Shown here in pieces: positions 19,813-30,845 of a stretch of 64,000 nucleotides of DNA. The position numbers and the translations under genes are program-made. This stretch comes from Flavobacterium sp. (GTDB taxonomy: Bacteria; Bacteroidota; Bacteroidia; Flavobacteriales; Flavobacteriaceae): positions 1 through 64,000 of the forward strand of contig NZ_JAIXYH010000047.1 in NCBI RefSeq assembly GCF_027490375.1, in the 5' to 3' direction. Within the stretch, counting starts at the first letter, position 1. Every line of letters begins with the position of its first letter. Under the pieces are notes generated by a model. That model worked only from the letters and a program-made list of their open reading frames with translations, did not search any database and was not told the DNA's origin.

Positions 19813-20541
19813 TTAGAAGTTCGGACTCAGCGTGTATTTCTTGTAGAAATTGTCGAGTACTTCAACGACTTCATCTTCGGTGTCTACAATTTTGATCAAA
19901 TCGAGATCCCCAGGGCTTACAGTCGCGTATTTTTCTACTAAAATGGTTTTAATCCAATCCATTAATCCGCTCCAGAAGGTTTTTCCGACAAGAATTACAG
20001 GGAATTTTGCTACTTTCTTGGTTTGAATTAGCGTGATTGCTTCGAACATTTCGTCGAGTGTTCCGAAACCGCCGGGCATAACCACGAAGCCTTGCGAATA
20101 TTTTACAAACATTACTTTTCGAACGAAGAAGTAATCGAAATTTAGGTTTTTATCGTGATCGATGTACGGATTGAAGTGTTGTTCGAAAGGGAGTTCGATG
20201 TTTAAACCCACAGAAGTTCCACCACCTAAGTGTGCCCCTTTGTTTCCGGCTTCCATGATACCTGGTCCGCCGCCGGTAATTACGCCGTAACCCGCTTTAC
20301 TGATTTTGAAAGCAATTTTTTCGGCTAATTGGTAATAGTGTTGATCGGGTTTGGTACGTGCTGAACCGAAGATAGATACACACGGACCGATACGTCCCAT
20401 GGTTTCGTAACCGTTAACGAATTCGGCCATAATTTTAAAAATGGCCCAGCTGTCGTTGGTACGGATTTCCGTCCATGTTTTTTGTTTTAATCGGTCTTGG
20501 ATGATTCTATCGTCGTCGTTGTCGAAATCTTCTACTCGCAT
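19813..20541 (-). CDS. LOG-family (TIGR00730-type) Rossmann-fold protein
   Basis: VITGGGPGIMEAGNKGAHLGGGTSVGLNIELP and MPGGFGTLDEMFEA are PGGxGTxxE LOG-family signatures. Confidence 0.92.
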   Translation of the reverse strand: MRVEDFDNDDDRIIQDRLKQKTWTEIRTNDSWAIFKIMAEFVNGYETMGRIGPCVSIFGSARTKPDQHYYQLAEKIAFKISKAGYGVITGGGPGIMEAGNKGAHLGGGTSVGLNIELPFEQHFNPYIDHDKNLNFDYFFVRKVMFVKYSQGFVVMPGGFGTLDEMFEAITLIQTKKVAKFPVILVGKTFWSGLMDWIKTILVEKYATVSPGDLDLIKIVDTEDEVVEVLDNFYKKYTLSPNF

Positions 20542-20730
20542 AGTTTAAATTTTAATGAGCTTTCTCAGAAAAATATCGTTTTCGAAAAAGCCGACCGCAA
20601 ATTTAGTGAAAAAGCCTTGGTTTTAGTAAATGTTTTTGTGCGATATGTGCGGGTATTTGAAAGGTGTAAATGTACTTCGTCAGCAATTTTATAGAGAAAA
20701 AACGGACATATATAGACACATTCGGTAATA

Positions 20731-21050
20731 TCAGGAAAGCTGTAACACTATTTTTAGGTTTTCGTTCAAAACCGTAATTTCACTTTTAGAGAGTCGGCCT
20801 AATAGTCCTTGTGCAAATTTTTTGTCATTTGTTGCAATCTTCCCTGTTTTGACTAATGACTATTTTTTATTCCGTTAGTGCTATTTGGTTTGAGAATAAA
20901 ATCGGTTTCTTCTTGCCATGTGGTTTGAGTAGTGATAAAGCAAACGGTTATATCGAGATCGTTTTCAATCAAAACAATGGCGGGTCTTAATTTACTGCCG
21001 CTAAAATTGGTGAATGGAAATGTAATTAATATGATATCTCCTTTAACCAC
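20731..21050 (-). pseudogene. PemK/MazF-like toxin, frameshifted
   Basis: GTG-start ORF 21050-20853 (MVKGDIILITFPFTNFSGSKLRPAIVLIEND...) stops early; a different frame continues with LVKTGKIATNDKKFAQGLLGRLSKSEITVLNENLKIVLQLS to a TGA at 20731-20733. Confidence 0.75.
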
Positions 21051-21312
21051 GATACTGTTCTTTCAAATCATTCAAGGTGTAAATTTCTTCTTCGTCATGT
21101 AGGAAGTCGAAAGTCGCTGATTGTGAAGCAAGCTGTTGTAATCCTTCGTTGATTCTTCTTTCTTTGTATTTTTTCATGATGAAGTCGGCAAAGTTGAAAA
21201 TTTCCAGTGCTTTATCTTCGGGCAGCTGATTTATAGCTTGTATCGTTTTGTCAATTATAGCTTGGCGAGTCGTTGCTTTTTTTTCAAATTTACGATTTTT
21301 CGGATTTTATTT
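21043..21312 (-). pseudogene. cognate antitoxin-like frame without a canonical start codon
   Basis: Frame reads NPKNRKFEKKATTRQAIIDKTIQAINQLPEDKALEIFNFADFIMKKYKERRINEGLQQLASQSATFDFLHDEEEIYTLNDLKEQYRG*, overlapping the toxin start; no ATG/GTG/TTG before the internal Met. Confidence 0.55.
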
Positions 21313-21400
21313 TATCTGCCTAGGTATGCATTTGATAAATAATGTGTGTAATGTGCACGATTTTCTGCAACAGCGATTGGAAAAGAAAGCGTGCGGTGAA

Positions 21401-21540
21401 CAAAAACGTACTGCTGCGTAGCGGATTTTGGCGACCAGCGGAAGCCGAAAGACCTGCTGCAGCAGTAGTTTTTGTTGCCGTACCTTTACTTGGAAAGCGC
21501 GGTGCCTGGCGTTTTTGTTTCCACTACTTCGCGCCAGGCA
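21401..21540. repeat. two-hairpin intergenic element
   Basis: CAAAAACgTACTGCTGC (21401-21417) pairs with GCAGCAGTAGTTTTTG (21459-21474); TGCCTGGCG (21503-21511) pairs with CGCCAGGCA (21532-21540). Confidence 0.7.
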
Positions 21541-21553
21541 GTTGCCCTAATTA

Positions 21554-24253
21554 TTAGTGTCTTACAATCAGTTTTTCGGTTTTAGTTTCGTTATTTGCAT
21601 ACGTTAAGTTAACCAAATAAATTCCGTTTGGAAGCTGGTTTACATCAATTCGATTTCCGTTCATTTTTGTAGGAACAGATTTGCCATCGATAGTAAAAAT
21701 TTCTGCTTTTGTGATTGTTTCGTTAAGAGTAATGAATTGAGCGGCGGGGTTTGGATAAAATGTGTTTTGCGCTTTTTCAAACTCCGATGTACTTAAAACC
21801 GTGTCGATAAAGAACTTAGCAAATGCAAAATCGGTTGTACTTTGTGTTTCGCCTCCAAAGCCTGCGGCGATAGCTGTATTTCCGGAAACGAGCAAACTCA
21901 TAACCCCATCTGTTGTATTATCGAAATCAATAGTTAATTTTCCGCCATCGGCAAACGTACCGTCGAGATCGCCGTTATTGTTTACGCGCACTATCGTGAA
22001 ATCGAAATTGCTATCATTGTTGGCATTAGAACTTCCGCTGATTAGCAGTTTCCCGTTTGTATCTTCGTGCAAGTCTTTTGGAAAGTTTATCGTTTCAAAA
22101 GCGAAAGGTAGGTTACCGTCGGTATCAAAAGTGGTGTCGAATTCGCCGTTAGAATTGAATCGGGTAATAAGTGCTTCTTCGTTTTCACCGATGGATGAAC
22201 AAACGGTGATTTTACCATTTGGGCTAGCGAGAAGTGCTGTTGGGTAATCGTATTCTGGGCCACCGAATGTAGCCGATCCGTTTCCATTAAAGGTGGTGTC
22301 GAGCGTGCCGTTAGAGTTGTATCGGAAAACAATCACATCGGCATCGTTACCGTTAAAAATGGTTCCGGCGGCGATTATTTTTCCCGAGGCAAGGGCTTTG
22401 ATTTTGAATATGGTTTCTTGTACGGCAGTCGTTGAGGGTATGTTTGAAGTTCCGCCGGTTCCAAAGGTAGTGTCAAAGGTACCATTCGCATTTAAGCGCG
22501 TTAGTTTGTAGTTTTCTGTAAAGCTTGATCCAATGCTATAAACTTCATCTCCGGCAAGTAGTATTTTTCCGGTGCTAAGTACCTCGACATCGTAAATAGT
22601 TGTGAAATTATTTGTAAAAAGAACAAAGCCGTTTGTTCCGAAAGTTGTATCGACAGTTCCGTTTGCATTAAGTTGCAAAACGTAAGAATAAACGTCGCCA
22701 GCAGCAACTATAATTTTTCCGTTTGGCAGTATTTCAATATCGGTAATATTGTAGTAAGGTGCTTGATTAAATAAGCGCAGAATTCCGTTATCTGCGAAAG
22801 AAGTGTCGAGAGTTCCGTTGGCGTTATATCTCAGTACCACCGAGCGTAACTCGTCGTTAAAGAAGGCTACTCCAGCTGCAACAATTTTCCCATCGGCTTG
22901 CAATTTAGCTACTTTTAGTTCGTCGTATGCGGGATATGGGAAGAACAGTTCCACTTTACCGTCGGTACTAAAACCTGTGTTTAAGGAGCCGTTGCCGTTG
23001 ATTTTGCATAGATATATTCCATCTTGAAAGAAGGATAAATCGGCATTTCCAGAAAATACGACATTTCCATCGTTAGCCACAGAAAAGTCGGCGATGTTGT
23101 CGTTTAAATTCGAAATTGTATAAACCGTCTGACCATCGTTGTCGAATGTAGCATCAGCGCTGCCGTTCGAGTTAAAGCGAAAGGCAGTTGCTTTTCTATA
23201 ACTTATTGTATTTAAAGTAATTGAAGTTTCGGTAAAGTACATATATTTTCCAGTAGGAAGTAATTTGAGGATGCCTTTGTTTGAGAAAAAGTCATCCGGA
23301 GCATTAGCTATAGCAATGCCATCACTATCAAAAGTGGTATCGTAATTTCCGTTAACTGTGAGTCGGATTAAGTAAACCCGTGGTAAACTGTTCGAGTAAA
23401 CTTCGTTCGCGAATAGCAGCTTGCCATCGGCTTGTGCAATAACATTGGAAGGGCGTGTTCCTACAGTTCCCGTGAAGGTAAACAATCGAAAACCAGTAGT
23501 GTTGAAGGTAGTATCGAGAACTCCCGACGCGGTATACTTTGCAACGAAAGCTTGTGTGTCGGTTCCAATATTGATACCGTTTACAACTATTTTATCGTTA
23601 CCTAGAATCGCGATAGAATTAGTTATTTCTGCAGCTCCGATATTTGATATTGTAGCGCCATTTGTCCCAAAACTTGTATCAATTGTGCCGTTGGTATTTA
23701 GTCGCGTTAAGCGGTAATCCTGTTGGTTTGCGTTGTAATAGGATAGTACTACAATTTTTCCATCGGCTTGTTGTGCAAAGTCTACAAAGTAAACAAAGCT
23801 TGAGTTGTTTTCTGTATCGGAAATAATTTGGCCGTTGTCGCCAAACGATGCATCGGGTGTGCCATCGGTTAAGTATCTTGCTACTGCAACGCCGGAACTG
23901 TCGCCACCACCAACAAGTATTTTACCATCCGACTGTAGAATTAGTTTTTGAAAACCAGCCACACTTTCGTTTAGCACTCTTCCCGTACCATTGAAAGTAG
24001 TATCGAGTGTGCCGTCGGTATTGACACGAATTATAAATCCGTACACATTATTAAAGTTATTGAATCGGCCGGCGAGTATAATTTTTCCATCGGTTTGTGT
24101 AGCCTGACTGGTAATTGTGAAATCGGCTTGCCCGATATCTGTAAGTAATTTTCCGTTATTTCCGAAAGTTACATCCAGATCGCCACTGTTTTGGGCAGAC
24201 AATAGTCCGACTGAGAAAAGGAAACTCAGTAAAAAGGTAATTTTTTTATTCAT
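21554..24253 (-). CDS. delta-60 repeat protein with T9SS type A sorting domain
   Basis: Repeated NGTLDTTFNGxG units; signal peptide MNKKITFLLSFLFSVGLLSAQ; C-terminal YPNPAAQFITL...GIYLVNLTYANNETKTEKLIVRH. Confidence 0.92.
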   Translation of the reverse strand: MNKKITFLLSFLFSVGLLSAQNSGDLDVTFGNNGKLLTDIGQADFTITSQATQTDGKIILAGRFNNFNNVYGFIIRVNTDGTLDTTFNGTGRVLNESVAGFQKLILQSDGKILVGGGDSSGVAVARYLTDGTPDASFGDNGQIISDTENNSSFVYFVDFAQQADGKIVVLSYYNANQQDYRLTRLNTNGTIDTSFGTNGATISNIGAAEITNSIAILGNDKIVVNGINIGTDTQAFVAKYTASGVLDTTFNTTGFRLFTFTGTVGTRPSNVIAQADGKLLFANEVYSNSLPRVYLIRLTVNGNYDTTFDSDGIAIANAPDDFFSNKGILKLLPTGKYMYFTETSITLNTISYRKATAFRFNSNGSADATFDNDGQTVYTISNLNDNIADFSVANDGNVVFSGNADLSFFQDGIYLCKINGNGSLNTGFSTDGKVELFFPYPAYDELKVAKLQADGKIVAAGVAFFNDELRSVVLRYNANGTLDTSFADNGILRLFNQAPYYNITDIEILPNGKIIVAAGDVYSYVLQLNANGTVDTTFGTNGFVLFTNNFTTIYDVEVLSTGKILLAGDEVYSIGSSFTENYKLTRLNANGTFDTTFGTGGTSNIPSTTAVQETIFKIKALASGKIIAAGTIFNGNDADVIVFRYNSNGTLDTTFNGNGSATFGGPEYDYPTALLASPNGKITVCSSIGENEEALITRFNSNGEFDTTFDTDGNLPFAFETINFPKDLHEDTNGKLLISGSSNANNDSNFDFTIVRVNNNGDLDGTFADGGKLTIDFDNTTDGVMSLLVSGNTAIAAGFGGETQSTTDFAFAKFFIDTVLSTSEFEKAQNTFYPNPAAQFITLNETITKAEIFTIDGKSVPTKMNGNRIDVNQLPNGIYLVNLTYANNETKTEKLIVRH

Positions 24254-24363
24254 AGAAATTTGCCGTAGCGGCAGTAGTTAGGTTTAGCAAAAAGTTTTCA
24301 AAAGTAGTTTTTTTAAACAGTATGGCTTCGGAAAAATTTTACAACTATATATATTTTTAATTT

Positions 24364-27204
24364 TTAAGGCAACTCGCTCTTCAAAAACTTTGCAGTATAG
24401 CTCTTTTTGTCTTTTATAAGTTCTTCAGGAGTTCCCGTGGCTACAATTTTTCCACCGCCTTTTCCACCTTCGTAACCTACATCGATCACGTAATCGGCAA
24501 GTTTAATTACGTCGAGATTGTGTTCGATAATCAAAACCGTATTGCCTTTATCAACCAATTTGTTGATTACATCCATCAATACGCGTATGTCTTCAAAATG
24601 CAATCCTGTGGTTGGTTCGTCGAGGATATAAAAAGTATTACCTGTATCTTTTTTCGAAAGTTCACCAGCTAGTTTAATGCGTTGTGCTTCGCCGCCGGAT
24701 AATGTCGTGCTCTGCTGACCCAAAGTGATGTAACCTAAACCAACATCTTGAATGGTTTTTATCTTGCGATAGATTTTTGGAATATTCTCAAAAAACGGAA
24801 CGGCTTCATCTACGGTCATGTTCAACACATCGGAAATCGATTTTCCTTTGTATCGAATTTCTAAGGTTTCTCTGTTAAATCGTTTGCCCTGACAGGTTTC
24901 ACATTCCACATAAACATCAGGCAGAAAGTTCATTTCAATCGTTCGAACACCGCTTCCTTCGCAAGTTTCGCAACGACCACCTTTTACATTGAAACTAAAT
25001 CGCCCAGCCTTATAACCGCGAATCATACTTTCGGGGGTCATCGTAAATAAGTTCCGGATTTCAGAAAATACGTCTGTGTATGTCGCCGGATTACTGCGTG
25101 GTGTTCGCCCAATCGGACTTTGATCAATGTCGATTACCTTATCCAGATGTTCTAAACCTTCGATTTTTTTGTACGGTTGTGGTTTCTTAACTCCGTTGAA
25201 AAAATGTGCATTCAGAATCGGATACAAGGTTTCATTAATTAAAGTCGATTTTCCGCTACCCGAAACGCCTGTAACACAAACCAGTTTCCCCAGCGGAATT
25301 TCGATACTTACATTTTTGAGGTTATTGCCCGTAGCGCCTGTTAACTTCAAAGATTTACCGTTACCCTCGCGTCTTTTCTTAGGAATTTGAATCGATTTTT
25401 TTCCGTTGAGATAAGCTGCAGTTAGTGTATCGTGCGTCAATAATTCTTTTGCCGTTCCGATGCTAATGATTTCACCTCCGTGTCGACCTGCTTTCGGACC
25501 GATATCTACTACATAATCCGCGCGTAAAATCATGTCTTTGTCGTGTTCAACGACTAAAACGGAATTTCCTATATCGCGTAATTGTTCTAAAGAAGTAATG
25601 AGTTTTTCGTTATCGCGTTGGTGTAAACCGATACTTGGTTCGTCGAGGATATACAAAACACCTACCAATTGCGAACCAATTTGCGTTGCCAATCGAATGC
25701 GTTGTGCTTCACCACCCGACAGTGTTTTCGAACTCCGATTCAAAGACAAATAATCTAGACCAACATTTAGAAGAAACGCCAAACGGTCGTTAATTTCCTT
25801 GATGATTTCGGAACCGATAATGAGTTGTTTCTCGTTTAGTTTTTTAGAGATATCGCGAAAAACTGCTGCGAGATCGGAAATATCTAAAGCCGACATTTCA
25901 GCGATGTTTTTCTCATCAATTCGGAAATACAAAGCTTCTTTTTTCAAACGAGCTCCGCCGCAATCCGGACAAGGAATTTCGTCCATGAAATCTTTCGCCC
26001 AGCGTTTTATCGATGCGGAACCGCTTTCATCGTATTGATTTTTAATAAATTGCGCTATACCTTCAAATTCAATTCGGTATTCTTTAGTAACGCCTAAAGT
26101 GGTCGATTCTACTAAAAATCGATCTTTTCCACCATTTAGGATAATATCAATCGCTTCCGCAGAAATTTTCTCAATCGGATCGGTGAGTTTAAAACCAAAT
26201 TTTTCGCCGATGGTTTCTAATTGTTTGAAAATCCAGCTTTGTTTGTACGGACCGAGCGGTAGGAATCCGCCGTCTTTAATCGACATTTTAGTGTCTGGAA
26301 CAATTTTTTTGAAGTTGATTTCGTTAATCGTTCCCAAGCCGTTGCAGGTTTTGCAAGCTCCTTTCGGGGAATTAAACGAAAAGAGATTTGGCTCCGGATT
26401 TTCGTACGATATCCCCGTTGTCGGACACATTAAATTCCTACTGAAATAGCGAATTTCATGGCTGTCTTGGTCTAAAATCATTAAGACGTTTTCGCCGTGA
26501 CGCATCGCAGTATCAATACTTTGACTCAATCGTTTCTCGAGATCCGGCGAGCTATCTACCAACAATCGATCAACAACAATTTCGATGTCGTGTGTTTTGT
26601 ACCGATCGAGTTTCATGCCGTGTACGATATCGCGTAACTCGCCGTTTACGCGTACTTTCAGAAATCCTTGTTTGGCAATCTGTACGAAGAGTTCAGCATA
26701 ATGTCCTTTTCTGGCTCGGATAACGGGAGCCAAAACATTGATTTTCTTGCCGGCGAAATCTCTCAAAATCAAATCTTTGATTTGGTCGTCGGTGTAGCTT
26801 ACCATTTTTTCGCCCGTATTGTAACTGTAAGCGTCTGCGGCACGTGCGTAAAGTAAACGAAGAAAGTCGTAGATTTCTGTAATTGTACCGACGGTTGAAC
26901 GCGGACTCTTACTGGTTGTTTTTTGCTCAATGGCAATTACAGGCGAAAGTCCGTCGATTTTATCCACATCCGGACGTTCCAAACCGCCGAGAAACTGACG
27001 CGCGTACGCCGAAAAGGTTTCGATGTACCGCCGTTGACCTTCGGCGTAAATGGTATCAAAAGCTAAGGATGATTTCCCCGAACCACTCAGCCCAGTAATT
27101 ACAACGAGCTTGTCGCGCGGAATTTTAACGTCTATGTTTTTGAGGTTATGAACTCGAGCGCCAATAACCTCTATATGATTTTCTATTTCAGGCATTTTTT
27201 TCAA
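24364..27204 (-). CDS. uvrA: excinuclease ABC subunit A
   Basis: [46 protein letters not shown], zinc-finger cysteines, two ABC signatures. Confidence 0.98.
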   Translation of the reverse strand: MKKMPEIENHIEVIGARVHNLKNIDVKIPRDKLVVITGLSGSGKSSLAFDTIYAEGQRRYIETFSAYARQFLGGLERPDVDKIDGLSPVIAIEQKTTSKSPRSTVGTITEIYDFLRLLYARAADAYSYNTGEKMVSYTDDQIKDLILRDFAGKKINVLAPVIRARKGHYAELFVQIAKQGFLKVRVNGELRDIVHGMKLDRYKTHDIEIVVDRLLVDSSPDLEKRLSQSIDTAMRHGENVLMILDQDSHEIRYFSRNLMCPTTGISYENPEPNLFSFNSPKGACKTCNGLGTINEINFKKIVPDTKMSIKDGGFLPLGPYKQSWIFKQLETIGEKFGFKLTDPIEKISAEAIDIILNGGKDRFLVESTTLGVTKEYRIEFEGIAQFIKNQYDESGSASIKRWAKDFMDEIPCPDCGGARLKKEALYFRIDEKNIAEMSALDISDLAAVFRDISKKLNEKQLIIGSEIIKEINDRLAFLLNVGLDYLSLNRSSKTLSGGEAQRIRLATQIGSQLVGVLYILDEPSIGLHQRDNEKLITSLEQLRDIGNSVLVVEHDKDMILRADYVVDIGPKAGRHGGEIISIGTAKELLTHDTLTAAYLNGKKSIQIPKKRREGNGKSLKLTGATGNNLKNVSIEIPLGKLVCVTGVSGSGKSTLINETLYPILNAHFFNGVKKPQPYKKIEGLEHLDKVIDIDQSPIGRTPRSNPATYTDVFSEIRNLFTMTPESMIRGYKAGRFSFNVKGGRCETCEGSGVRTIEMNFLPDVYVECETCQGKRFNRETLEIRYKGKSISDVLNMTVDEAVPFFENIPKIYRKIKTIQDVGLGYITLGQQSTTLSGGEAQRIKLAGELSKKDTGNTFYILDEPTTGLHFEDIRVLMDVINKLVDKGNTVLIIEHNLDVIKLADYVIDVGYEGGKGGGKIVATGTPEELIKDKKSYTAKFLKSELP

Positions 27205-27392
27205 AAAGGCAAAAATACGGCTAATCTTTGCTAAAAACTATCTCAAAAACAAAGCTTCAAATAAAATATTCGTTCTTTTTTGAGTTTAAAAACACAATCC
27301 AAATCGCACTTTGTTGAAGTTCTTTTGCTACTGAAAATTCCGCGAAAGCGCTAGAAAACAATGTTCATTTATTGATCTTCAACAATCGTAAA

Positions 27393-29177
27393 TTAGTCAA
27401 TTGTTAAAGCTTTTAGTCGGTCGCGATACGCTTCTAAAGCAATCGATTTAGAAATAAAACCTTTGTACTGTTTCTTGTAAAGTACAGGCAAATATGCCAA
27501 ACCGGTTAAGTCGAATTTATTCATTACAGCTGCCATCGACTCGTCGTTTTGAACCGAATACAAAACCGGTTTCATAATTTCTTGAACTTTGGTGTATTTG
27601 ACTTTGAAATTACTGAAAATAATTTCGCGAATATCGTCGAAGTAAATCAAACCAATAAGCTCTTTTTCGTGATTCGTAACTGCAAAAATCGATTGGCTTG
27701 AGTGCGATACGTATTCTACCAATCGCTGTAAATTTTCATCCGGTTTTAGAACCATTTCATCAGGAATAATCAGTGAATTTAAATCGATTGTTGTAAGTAT
27801 GTTTGAATCCTTATTTCCCGTGAACACTTGTCCTTTTTTAGCGAGATTTTTAACGTCAAGCGAATGCTTTTCGAATCGTTTTGCTACCGCTAAACTGATC
27901 GACGATACCATCATTAAGGGAACAATCAGATCGTAACCTCCTGTAATTTCTGCAATAAGGAAAATAGCTGTTAGCGGTGCATGAAAAACACCACTTAATA
28001 TCCCTGCCATTCCAACAATGGTAAAATTTCCGATCGGTAGCGATTGAATTCCGAGAACGTTGATCAGTTTCGCAAATAAAAATCCGGTGTACGATCCCAT
28101 GAATAGGGAAGGAGCAAAGTTTCCGCCGTTTCCGCCGCTACCAATGGTTAAACCTGTCGCGAAAACTTTGGTAAATAAGATTAATCCAACGAAAATCAAA
28201 ATAGCAAATTTGTTGTTTTCCCAAGATTCAAAGAGCGTTCCTTCGAGCAACAGCGCAGCCTTATCGGCAGAAAGAAGTCGAATACCTTCGTAACCTTCAC
28301 CAAATAAAGGTGGAAATACAAATATCAAAACAGCCAATAAACTCGAACCAATCAATGCTTTTTTATAGGGTTTCCACCGAATTAACCCAAAGACGCGTTC
28401 AACTCTTTGAAAATTCCGCATGTAAAAAACCGAGACAAAGCCCGTAAGTAAGCCCAAGCCAACGTAATACGGAACGTTCTTGTAGTTAAACGAATTTTCG
28501 GAATTGAATGTCAATAAAATGGTGTCGTCTAATATAATGGCCGACAAAATCGCTCCCGTTGCAGCTGAAATCATAATCGGTGTAAAAGCGGCAATACTTA
28601 CATCGACTAATAAAACTTCAATAGCGAACAGTACGCCAGCAATCGGAGCTTTAAATGCTGCTGCAATTCCTGCCGCCACGCCACAGCCAATCAATAAGGT
28701 ACGTTCTTTGTAGCCGAGTCGGTATTGTTGCGCGAAATTCGAACCAAAAGCGGCGCCGGTAATTACAATCGGACTCTCCAAACCAGCCGAACCTCCCAAT
28801 CCTACGGTGAGCGAGCTTGTCATGATTTGCGCATACATTTGCTTTCGCGGAACAATTCCTGCTTTTTTGGCAACGGCATACAAAATCTGACTCGTACCTT
28901 TTTCGATGCTGCCACCGAGTAATTTTTTTACAACTAAAACCGTCAGTAAAATACCGATGATCGGAAGTAAACCGTTCACAAACCCGAGATGCAGCTTAGA
29001 ACTCAGATAGGTGGCAATTTCGAAAACTTTGTGTGCAAATGTTTTAAGCACGATTACAGCTGCTGTAACCGAAATGCCTACCAAAACCGCGGCCAAAAAT
29101 ATAAATTGCTTGGCAGTTAAATTGGCTTTGGCCAGATGAATAGCAAATTCAAACCGTTTTTTTATCGTTCTAATCAT
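27393..29177 (-). CDS. ClC-family chloride channel/antiporter with C-terminal CBS domains
   Basis: GLGGSAGLESPIVITGAAFGS, GSGGNGGNFAPSLFMG motifs; CBS-like C-terminus. Confidence 0.94.
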   Translation of the reverse strand: MIRTIKKRFEFAIHLAKANLTAKQFIFLAAVLVGISVTAAVIVLKTFAHKVFEIATYLSSKLHLGFVNGLLPIIGILLTVLVVKKLLGGSIEKGTSQILYAVAKKAGIVPRKQMYAQIMTSSLTVGLGGSAGLESPIVITGAAFGSNFAQQYRLGYKERTLLIGCGVAAGIAAAFKAPIAGVLFAIEVLLVDVSIAAFTPIMISAATGAILSAIILDDTILLTFNSENSFNYKNVPYYVGLGLLTGFVSVFYMRNFQRVERVFGLIRWKPYKKALIGSSLLAVLIFVFPPLFGEGYEGIRLLSADKAALLLEGTLFESWENNKFAILIFVGLILFTKVFATGLTIGSGGNGGNFAPSLFMGSYTGFLFAKLINVLGIQSLPIGNFTIVGMAGILSGVFHAPLTAIFLIAEITGGYDLIVPLMMVSSISLAVAKRFEKHSLDVKNLAKKGQVFTGNKDSNILTTIDLNSLIIPDEMVLKPDENLQRLVEYVSHSSQSIFAVTNHEKELIGLIYFDDIREIIFSNFKVKYTKVQEIMKPVLYSVQNDESMAAVMNKFDLTGLAYLPVLYKKQYKGFISKSIALEAYRDRLKALTID

Positions 29178-29180
29178 GAG

Positions 29181-30845
29181 TTAAAATCCTGCTGTGGCAT
29201 CTTCGCCGCGCTTATCTGCTCCGGCGTGTTTGTTTCCAAGCGAATCTATAAAAATAGCATCAACTTTCCCAATAACCGGGCTTTCGCCGACTTTTATTTT
29301 ATAGCCTTTGTTTTCAAGCGCATGAAAATGTTCTTTTGGAAAATTTCTTTCGAATAAAACTTCGTCGGGCAGCCATTGGTGGTGAAATCGCGGACTATCA
29401 ATGGCAGCTTGAATCGGCATTTCGAACTGAAGTACATTCAATAAAGTTTGGAAAACTGTGGTAATAATGGTTGAACCTCCGGGCGATCCTAAGGCTAAGA
29501 TAGGCTTATTGTTTTTAAGCACTATCGTGGGCGTCATCGACGACAACATGCGTTTTCCGGGTTCAATTTTGTTGGCACTGCTTCCGGTAAGTCCGTAGCT
29601 GTTTGGAAATCCCGGCTTGGCGCTGAAATCGTCCATTTCGTTATTCAAGAAAAAACCAAGTTCAGGTAAATACAATTTCGAACCGAAGGCACCATTTAGC
29701 GTGGTGGTAACGGCAACGACATTTCCGAACGAATCGGCTATAGAATAGTGCGTGGTTTCGTCGGATTCTGAAATCGTAATCGCACCCGCTTCTATATCCT
29801 TCGACGCAGTGGCGCGATCAAAGTTAATGCTGGCTGCCCGTTCTTTAAGGTAATTCGAAGCAGTTAATTCTGTAACGGGAACATTTACAAAATCCGGATC
29901 CCCTAAAAACTTGCTGCGATCTGCGTAAGCGCGTCGTTCTAATTCGGTTAGCAACTGAATGTATGTTAAGTTGTTAACGCGTAAAGTGTCTAATTTGAAA
30001 TTCTCGAGCATGCCAAAAAGTTGTGCCAATGCTACGCCTCCCGATGAAGGTGGCGGCATGCTGCAAATCGTGTATTCTTTAAAACGGAAGCACAGCGGTT
30101 TTCGCCATGTGGCACGATAGTTCTTCAAATCGTTAGCCGTAATGATTCCCCCTCGTTTTCTCAGTGCCGAGACTAATTTTCGGGCCGTTTTTCCCGAATA
30201 GAATTCGGCTGAACCGTTTTTGTAGATTCGTTCCAACGTCTTTGCTAGTGCGCGAAAGGTAACTCGATCGCCAATTTTATGCTCGATTTTAAAAGGAAGT
30301 TCTTTTCCAGAAACTTCAATGATAGTTTTTTGATGTGTTTGCCACTGCTGATACTGCAGCGCCGAGATCTGAACGCCTTTGCGCGCTAAACGAATAGCTG
30401 GTTTAAAAAGCAGCTCGATAGGTAGCGAACCAAATTTCTTATGAACCTCAAAAATCCCAGCGATAGTTCCTGGAACGCCAACGGCAAGCGCACCTTTGCT
30501 GCTTTTATCTGTATTTACGCTGCCATTCGCACTCAAGTACATGTTTTCACTTGCCTTTTCCGGCGCCATTTCTCGATAATCTAACGAACCTACTGAACCA
30601 TCGGCTTGTGCGTAAACCATAAATCCGCCGCCGCCAATATTGCCCGCATACGGATACGAAACGGCTAAGGCCAATTCTACGGCAATCATCGTATCAAAAG
30701 CATTTCCGCCTTGTTTTAAAATTTCTGCGCCGATTTCAGAAGCTTCAATTCGTGCCGAGCTCACCGCAGCTTTCGAATAAATTTGCTGTTGCTGTGCGAA
30801 TATTAGAAAAGGATAAAGTACCAGTACAATTTGCCAAGACTTCAT
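29181..30845 (-). CDS. ggt: gamma-glutamyltransferase
   Basis: ETTHYSIADSFGNVVAVTTTLNGAFGSKL catalytic Thr region; MPPPSSGGVALAQ; LGSPGGSTIITTVFQ. Confidence 0.96.
   Translation of the reverse strand: MKSWQIVLVLYPFLIFAQQQQIYSKAAVSSARIEASEIGAEILKQGGNAFDTMIAVELALAVSYPYAGNIGGGGFMVYAQADGSVGSLDYREMAPEKASENMYLSANGSVNTDKSSKGALAVGVPGTIAGIFEVHKKFGSLPIELLFKPAIRLARKGVQISALQYQQWQTHQKTIIEVSGKELPFKIEHKIGDRVTFRALAKTLERIYKNGSAEFYSGKTARKLVSALRKRGGIITANDLKNYRATWRKPLCFRFKEYTICSMPPPSSGGVALAQLFGMLENFKLDTLRVNNLTYIQLLTELERRAYADRSKFLGDPDFVNVPVTELTASNYLKERAASINFDRATASKDIEAGAITISESDETTHYSIADSFGNVVAVTTTLNGAFGSKLYLPELGFFLNNEMDDFSAKPGFPNSYGLTGSSANKIEPGKRMLSSMTPTIVLKNNKPILALGSPGGSTIITTVFQTLLNVLQFEMPIQAAIDSPRFHHQWLPDEVLFERNFPKEHFHALENKGYKIKVGESPVIGKVDAIFIDSLGNKHAGADKRGEDATAGF

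Noticed and set aside
21762-23717. Several + strand ORFs opposite the delta-60 repeat gene
   Set aside because: They mirror the repetitive minus-strand coding sequence; no independent family signature or start context.
25127-27098. + strand ORFs opposite uvrA
   Set aside because: Antisense to a highly conserved gene; translation looks like codon-reversal artefacts.
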